A stretch of DNA of 64,000 bases from Marsupella aquatica (taxonomy: Eukaryota > Marchantiophyta), in contig OZ316892.1 in the NCBI GenBank assembly GCA_973895155.1, positions 7,440,001-7,504,000 of the forward strand, written 5' to 3'. A model generated the notes under the pieces. That model worked only from the letters and a program-made list of their open reading frames with translations, did no database searches and was not told the DNA's origin. Below are positions 32,691 to 46,507 of the stretch, one piece after another. Every line of letters begins with the position of its first letter. The first letter of the stretch is position 1. The translations under genes and the position numbers were made by a program.

Positions 32691-32889
32691 TTCAGTTTCA
32701 TTCCCGCTGATATTCAAATTCATAACGGGACGACGAACGAAAGTGGCCAACTGGGCGGGATTGCCTATTATAGTGTTAGATGATAAAGTATATCTCTTTC
32801 ATTTCTTGTTAGACAAAACCATTAATTTTTTCACTTGGCCCCTTCCCCCCTTCCTGAGCACTCAATTATTTTTGTACTTCATGGTACTT

Positions 32890-33045
32890 GGCCCCACATT
32901 TCGCCCCCCAACTTTTACTAGCCATGATTGCTTTGGGGCGAAACTTTTACTCGCAATCATTGCTTTGGGGGAAACTTTTTACTCACAGTCATTGCTTTAC
33001 TGGTAAAGGTTTTTACTCGCAATCATTGCTTTCGGGGGACACGTT
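32890..33045. repeat. Tandem repeat, about 33-43 bp units
   Basis: Four units share TTTTACTCGCAATCATTGCTTT followed by GGGGG. The first unit is diverged (TTTTACTAGCCATGATTGC). No gene was found; 33,046-33,508 contains nothing recognisable. Confidence 0.75.
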
Positions 33046-33508
33046 GAGTACTTTTATCATTGGGCCCACTTTTTCTCTTGAGGTACACAGCTATGGCGTG
33101 ATTGTCGTCAGAGGCGAGCACGAAGAGGAGATTGATTCACCTCGAAAGGATCGTGGAGGGCGCTGGCTACTATTTCTTTGAAGAATTGCAAGCGCAGGGA
33201 CAATCAGATTTAGGACAAGGAGTTTGTCGGGGAGACAAGGAGTGCTCCACTATTTGTCTGATGTTCTCCTCAGCCGATCCTTCTCCAATCTTTCAAGGCA
33301 AAAACACACTTGCAGCGACGAATTGCTCACTTGTTCTCCGTTTGCTGCTCAGTCGAATATAATCTTTGAGTAGTTTTCATCGTCTTCCCAATTGTCCTCA
33401 AATTCTCTCTTAGGAGAAGGTCGGATTGATAAGAACGTATTCATTCTGCAGCGGTGATTACTCTACCCTCCACACTGGAGAGGTCATATCAGATTATGGA
33501 TCAACAAC

Positions 33509-33972
33509 ATGGTAGCGGTGGCATATCAGAACGCTACACCAGCACATAACCTTTCAATATCGGCACGGGCTGAAGCTCAAGGCAAAACAGTTAGCCCTGC
33601 CGAGTCGTTGCTGAGCATCCCTCGCGGAGATGTCACCGCCAGCTTGAACTTCTACAGGTCCGTTCCGCTCAATTACGTTGAGACACCTCCGGCGGGTCAG
33701 CCTAAGAGCAACTAAGGTGAGTTCATAACCCGGTGACTATTTGTGACATCCGGGGCCACAACGATGAGTACGGCCTGGACAACAATGCGTTCGCAGTGGT
33801 TCGCAACGTGCCTGATTCTGCAGAAAAAGGATTTCACATCCGGCGAATCGATTAAGCAGAACTACTACCCCGAGGGTTGAAAAAGTGCTGCTTGAAAACG
33901 TCCCCGGCAGCCACATAGTATTCATCTTTGACCACACCAGCCGCCGCCCGGTCAAAGGCGGTGCTGGGTAGG
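33509..33972 (+). pseudogene. Decayed AsaB/CmcJ-like gene fragment
   Basis: The first frame (ATG at 33,509) contains GDVTASLNFYRSVPLNYVET and ends at TAA near 33,713. The next block in another frame reads PVTICDIRGHNDEYGLDNNA then FAVVRNVPDSAEK, and the last reads LLENVPGSHIVFIFDHTSRR. These three blocks in this order match my memory of the AsaB hydroxylase/CmcJ-like family, common in fungal secondary-metabolite clusters. At least three lesions separate them: the stop and shift near 33,713-33,740, an A run at 33,824-33,828 and a G run at 33,874-33,876. The C-terminal half of the family, with the R-x-WRP and PHTAF-like motifs, was not found. It may be a relic of horizontal transfer. Confidence 0.65.
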
Positions 33973-36160
33973 AGAATAATTTGTGAATTTTAGATAAACA
34001 ATATCCCTAACATTCTTCAGACACCTGAACTTCGCCTCTCTGGCTAATAAGGAAAAACCTCAAAGATTACACTGGGAATGAGGCTAAAGAAACGGGATGC
34101 GTGGCCGCATGCAGGAAAGAGGGAAGGAATATAACGAATCAGGAAAGCAATCGATGAGCAATTGAACTTCAATCTACTTGGATGGCAATTCGTGTACAAT
34201 CGTTGGATGAATGTGGTGCTCATCATCTTCCTGAGTACGCATGCAATTTGGATGTAATACTCTATGTCCCAGCTTCTCACCGTATCGTTGATAGAGCTTC
34301 TTCTGTGATCACATGGGGACCGACAGTATAGTATACTCTGTGAGCTCTCTGCTTCCTTGAACTGTCTATTCCTTTGCAAGTACAGTAGTAGGTTGAAGCA
34401 ATTTGTTGCATCTCCCTGCGGCAATCTGAGCTCTGTTAATATTAATTAACACTGAGTTCCCAACCAGGTCGAAGCATTTTCTCAAGCTCCCACAAAGAGA
34501 TCTTAACTCGATCTACTCGCCCTCGCCCTCTCTCTCGGTCTCGTTGCTACTACAATGTAACCAATGAACTATTAATATTGGCTAAACCCTCGAAGGTCCG
34601 GAGGCAGCTGCAGGGTTTCAGGTGGAATTGACGACATCTACCTAAAATTCCCTTTAACTTGTTCTTTTGATTTTCTTGATCGACGAAATCTCGCCAGTTC
34701 GGTCATCAAAGGATGCGAATCGACCTTAGAGTGAAGCCAACAACTAACGTCCAGCTTCTGACATGACCGCAGTGCTTGTGCAGATACGTCGGGGTAGATA
34801 CTCCTGTACCTTCCAGCTGCTTCAACTAGAAGTTGCAGATCCACAGTCTCTGCCTTGCCAACTTACAGGTCCCGTGTTCCGAAATCATGCATGCTCTCCC
34901 TCACTCACAGGCATTTCGGTGACACCCGGACGTTTCATCACCAGAATGGCGTGTAATCCGTAGGCACAAAAGGAAACCGTTCTCTTGGGAAATTGAACTC
35001 GGCGATGCGCTCTGGATTAAGAAGCCCGACAAGTCACCTAGAAAGAATCTACCATTGCTCCTCCACGTAAGTGGTGGTTATTTTGACCACAGGAAATCAA
35101 GTCTTTGCACCAATTCAGCAGCTCTAGTTGTGGTGTTTGGCCAAACTTGCGTTTTACAGACTTGCACAGCCGCCGCCGAAAGTAGCTACTTCACTTCGTG
35201 AAATCTTGTTCAGCAGGGCGTGTGTGTTTTTGAGAACTACTTTTTGACTAATGAAGGCAATGCACCTGTTGTGCAGGGATGGATTGTGGCAATTGGTCAG
35301 AAACTGGACTCTACCCTTGCTGACACCATATGCTTTGGGATCGAGAATTGTTTCTGGCTTAGAATCAAAGGAAGCCCTGCGAGACAAACACCTCCAAGAT
35401 GACGCAGTAGCACCAGACAGCTACATGTATAAATGCGCACGGTAAACATGTCTAAATGCGCACAACAATAACACTGGTTGATCCACTTCTTAACAGGCAC
35501 AAAGCTGGGTATGATCTGCAATCCAAACCCCAGACCATGTACCAGAGTATTAATTGGGTTCGAGGATGAATGATTAATTAAAAGAATTCTGGCGCCCAGA
35601 ACACACATTCGACAGTTTGGAAGACATGGTGGCCGTTTTGGGAAATTGGGAAGAAATCAAAATCCAGACGCAACAGCAAAAAAAGGGGCAAACGGCTCTG
35701 GAAAGCATATTTTTTTGGTGAAAAAGTCTCCGAACACATGTTTTGGCTAGGAGGCAGCGAATACCATAAAACTATACTCAGAAAAAGTCTCGGCTGGAAC
35801 AAATTGAAGTGGCCAATCGTGAGGGTAGGATGCAATATAAATAACTTTTCGAATAAGCATTGGAAACCAGGGTATGACTCTGGTACCATAGTGCTAGATG
35901 ACACTGCCCTACACACTGCGTGAAAGTAAATTACTCGGGGTGCGACAACCCACAAATGAGCTCAAAAAATTTGCTCTCTAAATTTCCCGTTCCTCCTGAT
36001 CTGGGCCTTGATGCCACCTGTCCATGTACCAAAATAAATAGAACAAAACAACAACGTTTCATGGCTGCGTCCAAATCCATTCTGCCCATCTTTAATCTTA
36101 TCCCTTGCTAGTGCTGCACTTGTGGGGTTCTCATTCTGTGCTTTAAACCTTCGATAGTGC
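33973..36160. other. Stretch without a recognised gene
   Basis: Several frames of 60-126 codons occur on both strands, but none shows a family motif, low-complexity-free conservation or plausible splice structure that I can support. Base composition is close to that of the host genes on the right. Confidence 0.45.
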
Positions 36161-36545
36161 AAACCCGGGTGTTGTTATTCTCCGATGTAATTCCCACAAG
36201 CACCCAGGTATTGGTGTTCAATGCATCCAAGGACTATGCATCAAAGGACTTGGTGTCGTTATAAAATGCATCCAAGGACCTAAGCATCAAATTGATTGGA
36301 AAGACTGTTTGGTACATAAAAGCGATTTCGTTGATTCGCTTGTCTTATGACGAGTAGTATATCTAAGTCGATTGGGAGGAAAGTCGTATGATTCAAATAT
36401 TAAGACTGTTTGGTACATAAAAACGATTTCGTTGATTCACTTATCGAATGACGAGTAGTATGTGTAAGGCGATGGGGAGGAAAGTAGTTTGATTCAAATA
36501 TATGATGACGTCGTAGTATGTCTAGTGCGTGAGGAGGAAATTAGT
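36161..36545. repeat. Two tandem arrays (about 45 bp and 108 bp units)
   Basis: At 36,215-36,290 AATGCATCCAAGGAC and related GCATCAAAGGAC words recur. At 36,300-36,540 two and a half units share AAGACTGTTTGGTACATAAAA, CGATTTCGTTGATTC, ATGACGAGTAGTAT and GGGAGGAAAGT. They lie about 370 bp beyond the stop of the minus-strand splicing-factor gene. Confidence 0.75.
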
Positions 36546-36912
36546 ATACTTCGTCTCATCGAAAGGCCACACGAAACAGCTCCTTGTTTGTAACAGTTGA
36601 ATTTTGGTATCTATCTTCGTCATCTCAAATTGCCCACTGGCAATGGGTTATTTCCTAGACTTCAAGCACATTACTCTCGTTCGAATTGACAAACACATAT
36701 GATTCATTACTCAAGTTCACTGCAGTTGGGCAAAAAGACTCCTTGCTCTCAGTTGAGTTGACAAGTATGCGTGAATATTCCTTCAGCGCAATGCAGAGAG
36801 TCAAAACACAGGCTCGATGAAATGTTTACAATTTTTTTATTATAAAGAGGCTTTAACTTGAAGTTTACATATGGAACATCAATCGGAAGAATGAAAATGA
36901 AATGGGAAAACT

Positions 36913-39900
36913 TCATCTTCTGCTGGCATTTCGTCTGGGTCCAGGTGAGCGCCTGCTTGACTCCAAAGAGGCTCCAGTTTTTGCCCCGTTTCCAGCTACA
37001 TGTCTCTCGGCTGGTTTAGAGGTTGTTACTGAGGCTACTACTTTCATTCTGCGTTGAACATCTTCAGCGTACCTGCGCCACCAAGACTCACGATCTCGCC
37101 TTGGCATTTTTGTGTAACGCGGATCGGGCTTAAGGAGGATTTTAGCCTCCGACCAAGACGTCAGAATCAGCTTCCCCTCTTCGCCATTCTTTGTCGCTGC
37201 CTCCACTGTTATCACATCTGCAAGTAACCCTCTGTACTCTCGAACGCAACGCTGCAAAACAATAATATGGACCACCTTACAAACGTCAAGATCGCACTGG
37301 GAATCCGCAATGTTGATCCAACTAACTCTTTAGGTCCCTTGTCTTTCCAACAGTGAGAAAAACATAGGAATAATGTCTTCAGATTGACTCAGAATTGAGA
37401 TTAAATCAGCTATTTTGCAGTAGAGAGAATCAAGAGATATACCTCAAAAAGCTCATTTATATGTTCACGGAAAAATCTTTCACGATCGGCAGGTTCAAGC
37501 TCAGGATTTGTGGCACGACCAACTGGGTCCTTTTCCAACTTTGGACGAGCTTCAGTCCAGGAAGCCTGCAAGAACAACATTCAATTAACAAAACTCAAGT
37601 CCTAGAAAGCTCTTCCAGACATGCGTAGCTTCAACAAAGGCCATGGGCTAATAACATACCTCTGGATCTTTGATTTTTTCAGTCAAGAGTGCTTGATAGG
37701 CAGTCACAGCATCCTTGCGCCTGGCTTTCATTCTAACTCTCTCCATTTCTAGCTCCTCTCTCTCTTTCCGTTTACGCATTTCCCGTTCCCTCTCTTTCAA
37801 CTTTTCCTGCGGATACACCAGAAAATTACTCACATCTCGAGTATAAACCTCTTTAAGGCATCAAGGCTTGTTTGGGCTACCATTCAACACGTAAGACATA
37901 TGTGACGTACCACTCACATCCAGACGTGCGTAGAATATGAACGATTTATCTTCATATAGAAAGTAACAACAGTCCTTGAGGAAAATACAGGAGTTGAACG
38001 TCTACCTCTTCATCTCTCTTGGCCTTGGCTGCCCTCTCTGCTTCTTGTTCTGCCGATACCAATTCAGCTATGTATGCATTGAACAACCCTTCTCGTTCCT
38101 CGCGTTTTACTATGATATACCTAGGATCACTCCGGAAGCCTTCCCTGACCTGACATACACACGAACAACAATCTAGCATAATCAGCAATAATAGCACCGA
38201 AGAATATATTCCAAGAGGACATTTGTTTCCAGATAATATGACATGTAGATAGCTGACACCAACTCAGCGTAGCTTTAGTGCGTACCTTCGACCATCGGGT
38301 GGCGATGTTGATATCAGTTCTCTCTGCTAGCATTGCTCTGAAACCTCCGACAGCTGCTTCATGCTCCGATCTTACCCTCTCCTCCTCTGCTTTCCTCAGT
38401 GGCAGAACTCTGCATTCAATAAGAGGAGAAATGAGGGTATGTAACTGACCCACTCGGAAGAGTGATTTAATGTGCGATTCGCTCTTGAACAGTGAAGTGT
38501 AACTCCGAAACTTCGGGATACAACCAGGATTTGACTTGTAGAAGAGTCAGCACTCAATCAATCAAATAAATACAGAACTGGCTGAGAATTATGAAGGGAC
38601 ATCTTGTGTGGAGATCTGCAATGGCTATTGTCCAGTACTTGACAAACAGTCCACAGGATACTTTGCCAAACATGGAAGGCAAAAGTTTACCTTTACAGTC
38701 AAACCCAACCAAACACTACGAAAATCACAAAGAAAATCTACAAAAGAAATGCCAGCATTGTTTCCACAATGATCTAAGGCAAGCACTAAGGTAATCTATG
38801 ACGAAGTGTTGATACTCCATACGTCGGAGTCATCTGGAGGCAATAGGCTCCAGAGAAAAAAATAGCAGGAGGGGTTCACCGAGAAACTGCACTCATCGGT
38901 AAGGTCATGGCATGGTGTCAGTGGTACGCGATTGGTGAACTGCTAGCAGGAGGGCAGTAAAAAAAGAAACTATACCTGTAGCCAATTATGCCTCGGCGTA
39001 CCGCAAAAGTGAGACAGGGTTCATCACCTTGGTATCCGAAAAATGTCTTATCAACCACATGGACATTAAGCAACACCGATGTCAGCCATCCACACAACTA
39101 TGGCCGCTCATTAATCAATTTCAATGATATTGCTTCACTGTTGCTTCCCGTGTCAGCTAACTCACTTATCAGCTCTCTTCACAGAAAAAACCCCAACATA
39201 CGACTTACCGGACAGCCATGAAATATGGCATATTCAATCCGGGCTTAGCTTTAACCCTACTCCAAGCTCTCAGGCTTGATTTCTCTTTAGGGGAACTTAA
39301 AGACGTTTCAAAAGGTAAAAACCTTCCCCACAGGAGGCATAATTCAATTCCTTTATCTGCCCACAAAAGAGCTCTCATGTCCTGCTTGTCAAGTCCAAAG
39401 CCCATGCATACCTTTCATTCAAAAGTGCCTCCCGGTCCTTGCGATCCAGAGCCTCAAATCGAGAATCTTCTCCCCACGTCCTTGCAAAATGCTCGTATGT
39501 TGTGTGGAATGAGATATCCTGCAAAGTGTTACAACACTTTAGCAGTTAATATATCGGATGATTTCCAACTAGTTAGTCTAAATGCTAATCGATCGCACCA
39601 GCAAATATGGTCTGAAGAGAGTAGTCTGTAAGATTTTGAAGGGATATATGAAACTGATTCCCCCTAAAGACCAGGGATCTGAATCAGAGTACAGTGCTTT
39701 GTCTAGGGGAATGCAACCTACCAGATTTTGGCAGTAAGCAGACAACTGTGGTTAAACCTGGGAAGCCATCTCTGCATTTGCTGACAGACCAATAGACGGA
39801 TAAGATGAGGCATGGCTGCACCAATCAGCCCGGCAAATGAGAGACCCTAAATCACTGTTCCTCCTTCCACAAATCAAGGGGAGCTCATCATGTTCATGTT

Positions 39901-42900
39901 TCATGAGGCAGCTACTAGAATGAAATAGACACCGTAGAATGTGTATGTAGTGGACGGCGTTGGCAGCGTTCTGGAGAAACTCTCAGCTAGTACAAAACTA
40001 ATAGTGAGCAATGCATAAGCAAAAGTTGCTGCTAGGTCATAACAAGGACGGAAAGTCTAAGGAGTGAGGCCAAGCTGGAAGACATCCACCTTGCTATCCT
40101 GCAAAACCTAAGATCAAGGAACATCTCGCACGTAAACCACAAGACATGTGTAAGACCTTTGTTGCCCCGTCCAGCAGTTGCTTGAATCCCTCAACGGCAG
40201 CTTTTTGTGCAGCACGCTTTTCCTTTCGCTCCTCGTCTGCTCGGGTTCGGACATAGTGCTCAAAAATGGCTCGTCGTTCAGTGTGGCTCGGAATGGCCTA
40301 TAACACATAAAACCAATCCATGTTTACAACCTTTCATAAAGGGCACACTCTTACACCTGCTAAAGAGCACACACAGTCAAGCCTTGACAACAAGGTCAGC
40401 CAAATCTTTATGCAAATTACTCTACGTCTACAGCTCCGTTACTTCCAAAATGTTGTAAGTCATACAAAAATACTTCCATATTCACGTGCATATTCTTTCA
40501 CCTTGAAACGGAGGTCAAAAATAATCTTTGGGAGCTCTTTCTCCCACTTGGAAAATGGCGCAATACCCTTCTCCTTCAGCATCTCCTGCACACATCACAT
40601 CCTTCATTAGACATTATGGATGAAATAACAATTCCTGGACAGACCGAACATGAACACAGCATTCAGGCCTGGTATGTTCACTATCGAGAAGCACTCCTTA
40701 GCTGTTAACAAATATGTCCTGGCAACGAGGTTGATGATAGTAACTTGTTGATGTTGACTTACCCACATCCTAAGATCTATTATTTATGGAACACCACTCC
40801 AGTAGACCACGGGTTGTTGGGAAGCAGAGCGGTGGATTTATGCAAACTAAAATCAGACCAAAGGACCAACCTAGATAGCTACCATCACATGAAGCCAAGT
40901 ATTTTGGCACGGAAGGGCTACGTTCTCCGTTACCTTGAATTGACCAATCCGTTCTTCTTTTGATGGTCCTGGATCCTCTTCATCACTTTCTGAGGAAGAC
41001 TCCGAGGAGACTGCATCAATGGTATTTCCCTTGAGTTTCTCTTTGCCACTCTCTAACTTGTTACTGATGGCATCTGTGATTAGACCAGGGTTTCCTGTGG
41101 GACTTACACCTGGAGGTGCGGGGGATGACGAAGTGGGAGTACCAGAATCTTGAAGTTTCCTTTTAATCAAATCTAGGGCAGTATTGGTCACGAGAACTTT
41201 GTGACCTGCCGCTTCTCGTCCTCCAGTTGCAGCTGCAGGTACATTCAAACTGAATGAAATTGTGCTCTTTTCAGCCAAGGTACCAGGTGCAGCTACATCA
41301 GCGGTAGGTTTCGCTAGTGGTTCTCCAGCTTGTGTCTTTCTATGTTCTAGAACTTCCAGGGGAACTTGCCAGCTAGTAGCCTGTCAAAAGTAAATCACAG
41401 CACCACAATCAGGCATAGTCCAGTATGACAACACTGACTAGTGCCAGGGGTAATCAGATAAAGGAACTTCTGGACATTGTCCATCATATCAGGTCACATT
41501 TATAATGCTTGGCCTCGACTGAAAACAACAAAAAAAATACGCCAAACACCTTTCGGATTCGTCAGAATGCGTAGCTAGAGAATGGGCATGATATAAATTC
41601 TTGCTATGGTAATAGCTTCTACGAAAGCTCTTAACTGTATGCTAATAACTGATGTAGTGCTATGAAATGATTTGTGATTGGGATAGGAAATAAAGGCCCA
41701 ATGTTGTACCAAAATGTGGACAATCACGGTTCATATTATAGAAACTCAGTATCAAGGTAAGTATCAAAGATCAGCTGGAAGTTTATTTAGATCAACCACC
41801 TACCTGAGATTTTGTGTTGTAATAATACTTTTTCCCATCATTTGTGGTGACTAAAGCCCAATCAGTTCCATTTAGTCGCTCCCTGTGACAGACAAAAGGA
41901 TGCTTGAGAATTCCTACTGTGCATGTCACAGTATAGATACTATTCTCCACGAAGATTCCGGGCTTTGGACCTTTCTAATATGGTACAACATGTGATGTTT
42001 GGATCAGAAGTTCAGTATATCTTAAACTTACAAATTGACAACGACAAAATCAACCCAGAAACGTGATGACAATGTCAAGGGTTGTGTAATGACCGTGACA
42101 TACCATGAAACCGGGGTTGGTTGAGAGGTTACTTTCTCTGCCTGCAGTCCCAAAAACGCAAATTTTTTTCAGAGGGATAAGCGACAAAACGTTTCCGATC
42201 CAGATAGGATGACTTTGAATTCGTAAGACCCTTTAGAAGCTCAAAATTTTTACGAAGATCCCAAATGCGATGGTTCCTTTTAGTAGAGATCAGATCACTT
42301 AAATACCTTTCAAAAGAAAAATGTCCTCTCCAATAAAATAGACTTGTCTTAAGGGCAGAATTTACGGTTCCTTCTCAATCCCTTCCTATCAGAACGATCC
42401 TAAGGACATAAATGAGTGATGCAGAAAAGGCTAAGTGAATCAAAACATTGATGCAATACTTGTCCTTTGAAGCCCGCAGGTTTCTCATATGTTGACTGTC
42501 CCTTGATGGAATTGTAGTAATATACTGCACCATCCGCTGTCTTGTGGGCTGTCCAGGCATCTGGAACTTCAGTAGCTTCTCCTTTCAAAGAGCTGGCGGT
42601 CGTTCTACTTGATCCGTTATCGTCTCCAGCGCCAGTGACACCAGGCTTCGGCTGAGTCAAGTCCGGAACAGCTAGCCTCCCATTGGGTTCAAAAGACACA
42701 TCTCTGGGCGGGTGGGAGAACGACGGGGGCATGCCAAAAGGAGGCTGATTACCCCAACCGCTAGCTTGTGGGTTCACCATTCCTTTCGGAAGAGATGGGT
42801 CTCTTCCAGGTCCATAAGGTCCACCGGGAGGTCCTGTTCCTGCCATGTCTTGCGGAGGATGAAGATGGGCAGCATACGATACTTGGAAATTACTAGGAAA

Positions 42901-44377
42901 ATTTGAGAAGGGGGGGCGTTGCTGCATTTGGCTACCTTGCTGAGGTGCAAGCATCCAAGGTCCTAGTGATTGAGGACCTGGTACTGGACCAGAAGGATAC
43001 AGTTGATACGGGGGAGGCTGTACCGGTGCAGCCGAAACAGCCGGTGGCCCGGCAGCCTGAGAAGCTCCTGGGGGTGGAGGGCCCGGTGGTGGGGGAGGTC
43101 TTGTGGACCCCAAGTGTGTACCTTCTGATGTGACTCTGCCGGTAACTGGTTGAGGTAGAGGTGCCGAGGTAGAGCCCGGGGCAGGAGGCTGCCACCTAGA
43201 AGCTGGAAAGGAGCTCATTGAAGGTCCATATGATTGAAGCGGTTGCATAGATGAAGGTGGGGCATAAGGCCCTGCTTGCACCATACCCGAGGAGGAACCC
43301 TGAAAACCAGAAGCTAACATGTCAGGGATTTCTTCGGTTGACTAATGAGACGTCTTATTTCCAGACGGCCATCGCATCAATGATCTTCAGAGACATCCAA
43401 ACAATAACTCATCATAAGACTTGCCCCCACCATCATCATTTCAATCTTCACAGAGTCTTTACATTACTCAGAGCTAAAAATTGAGAAAAAAAGAATGACA
43501 AACAGCAAATTCTGAATTACTTTCTCTCATTTCATCTCTCTTCTCATGTAAAATCCCAGTCTTCACCATTTCTTCTCTTGATCCTCAAAAATAAAAATAT
43601 AATCATCTTTCAATCACTTGTCAACTTCCGTCCTTATACATTCCACGACGCTCTTCCTCAATGTTCTTCAGTATTGTTCCATCCCGCTCATTTCTTCCTC
43701 AGAATGCACTTAAGGAATGGAGTTTCTCGCACAGTTATGACCTGACTGTCTCAGTGGGTTTTTCTAGCTTCCTGGTCACATTGAAGAAAACACTGATCGT
43801 GCTTCTCTCTGGCACATTGGTTTCTCTCACTGGCCACAAGCAGTTACCCCCAAGGTTTCAATTTGTAAAAGATTTTCTTTGATTGGTGCACTGTTCTCTC
43901 TCCTTTGTATTGGTTTCTTCCTTGCGCTACGTGCGCTTGTACCTCACTTGTCGGCAGTTAATAAAACTTCTGATTTCACCAAAAACTAGTTCTACACGCA
44001 AAATTAATTCAGTTCATTAAGTGCCTTGGCATACAATTGAATGACAAAAAACTCGAAGACTACAGCCCGAGACTGCAGTATATATGCAGCAAGGAAAACA
44101 CACAGGAGCTTACCGGAGGAAGTGGTGGCGGAGGCGGCAGTGGTCCTCCCCCCGAATTCGCTTGACTAGGGCCCCTGTAAGGGAGTGCAGAACCGGGGGA
44201 CTGGCCATAATTCGGAGGAGGTCCGGGAGGTGGACCATAGGGTTGTCGAGGAGGACCTTGAGCCTGACTGGTGCTAGTACCAGGTGCACCCCAGTGACTT
44301 TGAGGCCCAACTAGCGGTAGTTGAGGAATACCACCTCCAGGCTGCACCGGTCTTGTCTGCCATGCTTGGGTTGCCAT
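36913..44377 (-). CDS. PRP40C: WW-FF domain protein, PRP40C / TCERG1 type
   Basis: The family bridges RNA polymerase II transcription and pre-mRNA splicing in the nucleus. WW domains bind proline-rich partners and FF domains bind phosphorylated CTD and splicing factors. The N-terminus (MATQAWQTRPVQPGG) and the large second exon are Pro/Gly-rich. WW1 is DAWTAHKTADGAVYYYNSIK; WW2 (WERLNGTDWALVTTNDGKKY) spans a splice site. About five FF domains follow, for example EMLKEKGIAPFSKWEKELPK, with a charged coiled stretch (EKLKEREREMRKRKEREE). Exons I read: 44,377-44,114; 43,299-42,460; 42,141-42,104; 41,882-41,804; 41,380-40,934; 40,585-40,502; 40,297-40,157; 39,518-39,412; 38,409-38,286; 38,149-38,006; 37,806-37,660; 37,565-37,443; 37,251-36,913. 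All have GT-AG borders. A 5' UTR intron probably ends just before the ATG, which has GGATGG context. The FF pattern fits TCERG1 (plant PRP40C) better than PRP40A/B. Confidence 0.88.
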
Positions 44378-44379
44378 CC

Positions 44380-46474
44380 CTGGCAAGAACAACGTCGAGA
44401 TGATAAGAATTACTTGCCCCGATTCCCCAAGCCAGTTAGTGTGGGATGGAATAGGCAGCGAAGGGCACAGCATATGCATAAACCCCTGTTGCTTCGTGCA
44501 ATATTGCTCAACTCGTTTCTCTCCACAGCAGATCGAGCTAGCTGGCAGCACGTTGTGGATCATTCGAGATGGGTAGAAGTAGAATGCTTGTTAGCTAGGG
44601 CGAAGAGAGCATGAAACGAACACGGCGATGGTGGACGTGATAAGGAAACGGATAGGGCATCTCAATCCGAACGCCGTCCTGTTTTTAACGGTGAAAATTA
44701 CAAATTCCACCGTACAGGGTTCCGTGCAAATTGTTTATGTGAAGACTTGCCAGTTGCGGGGACGATCTAGGGGTCCTGTTTAGAACAACGAAGAATAGTG
44801 TGACAGACAACAACAAACAATTGAACGACGCGGATAAACCAGCAAAAGGAATTGCGTGAAGTGCTCGGATTGCACCTCCTCTCCGTTAGATTTAGAAGTC
44901 TTCCCAGATGTTGCTTGATCGACTGTCGAACCTTTGAAATCTGGAGTAGATATAAGCCGGCATTAGCTGCGAAAAGGAACCTGAGATTGGGATCAAGCTG
45001 CACCCTATCTCTTGCAAAGCCATGAACGGCGTTCTCGTCGACTGCTGTACATCCCTATATGTCACAAGCTTTGCAAACTTCTAGGAGTTCCTCAGTAGAG
45101 TATCACATCACAAGTCTTGGGTGGCAAAGAAGCGCTGTCTGCTGCATTGGAGGGCCTCTGGAGGTCGCGATCTCGCTGGCCTTCGACAACCGGCAATGTG
45201 TGGGGTGTGACCATGACTCTGGGCCACACTGAGTGGAAATCGGAAATCGGAAATCAAAGACGAGGGCACAAATTCCGTTTTTGCACGACCATAAACCCGA
45301 AACGAACTTGCTCACAATTCTTCGTCGAGTCGAAGGAAACAAAAGCAAAACGCCTAAACTTGCGGATTGCCACGCCCTAATAGGCCGATGGTGGTAGGGT
45401 CAAGGCGCCATATGTTGGAACAAACTACAGTTAAGTTGGAGCCTACTCTAGTCACATTGCACGCCTGCAGAGTCGGCCACGTGGTCATAATGACTTTAAT
45501 ATGGCCAATTTTTATTTCACTAGCCACTATAGTGACTTTCATATGGCCAATATTTATGGCATAGTGTCACTAGCTACTATAGTGACTTTAATATGGCCAA
45601 TTTTTATGGCATAGTTTTTTTCACATGGTTGTTTAAATTTTTAATTTGTTATTGACTAGCTACTATAGTGAATTAATGACATACAAACCGGTTTTTATGG
45701 CAAACAGTCATGAATTTGGTGGTCTATACTTCTTTTTTTGTTTGTAACATTAAATACCAAATTAGGATATATCAAAATTGTGACGTTTCAATACCTTCTG
45801 TCAAGTACTAACCAGAGTTAGAGAAACGGTGTCTGTACGACTTCACATCGAACTATCGAAGGGGGAATATTGACCGTTGATCGAAATGTCCTCCACGACA
45901 GCCTCCTGCATCGCCCAATTACAGAGCGCCACGCGTTCCACCAGTGCCCAACAGCACCCTCCGGGTTCCATGGAGTTGAGACGGCTAGGTGGGCTGAGGG
46001 CCCTGTCAATGGAGGATTGGAGTTTGGAGAGTGCCAACGCAAGAGTGTCGATGACTTAAACAAATTCCTTATTCCTAGCTTTGAGATCCAAATCTGGATC
46101 ACTTCAACGAAAACACTCGCACGAGAATTGGACTTGCGAGCTTTTCGAGGAGAAACTGTCTGATTTGAACAAATTACTAGGACTGGAGTTGTGTAGTTCC
46201 GAATCGGTTGGAGCCAGGCAGCCGTTCAGGAACCCTCAGTCTTCGATTTTTCATTGCTTCTCGGAAGAAATTTATGTGTCTCGGAAGACTTCTGCATGCA
46301 GTCGAGTGCCAATTGGTTGACCGATACATGTCAGGCAGATGTGTCTTTCGCAAGGCAACTAGTGCGTGCGTGTGACTGGGGACGCGCGTTGAGCAAGAGG
46401 GGAAATTCTGCGTCAGTTGGAACGTTTTTATCACTTTGCAGGGAATTTGGAGAGAAGGTTTTTGCGTCAATTTG
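44380..46474. other. Intergenic region with a 57-bp tandem repeat
   Basis: Between the PRP40C start and the next gene I see no supported coding sequence. At 45,487-45,615 three units share ACTATAGTGACTTTAATATG GCCAATTTTTATGGCATAG. The region must contain the PRP40C promoter and probably its 5' UTR exon, but I could not place them. Confidence 0.55.
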
Positions 46475-46507
46475 AACTGAGTCAGAGAGAGAGAGAGAGC
46501 GAGAGAG
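46475..46507 (+). promoter_or_regulatory. GA tract ending at the start codon
   Basis: GAGTCAGAGAGAGAGAGAGA with one GAGC interruption runs directly into the ATG at 46,508. GA repeats are common in plant 5' UTRs and core promoters. The MIC10 gene has a similar tract with the same GAGC interruption. Confidence 0.6.

Noticed and set aside
44060-44563. Longer N-terminus for the PRP40C gene starting at 44,563
   Set aside because: The extra residues precede an apparent splice acceptor just before GGATGG and look like translated 5' UTR or intron; the start at 44,377 gives the expected Pro/Gly-rich beginning.
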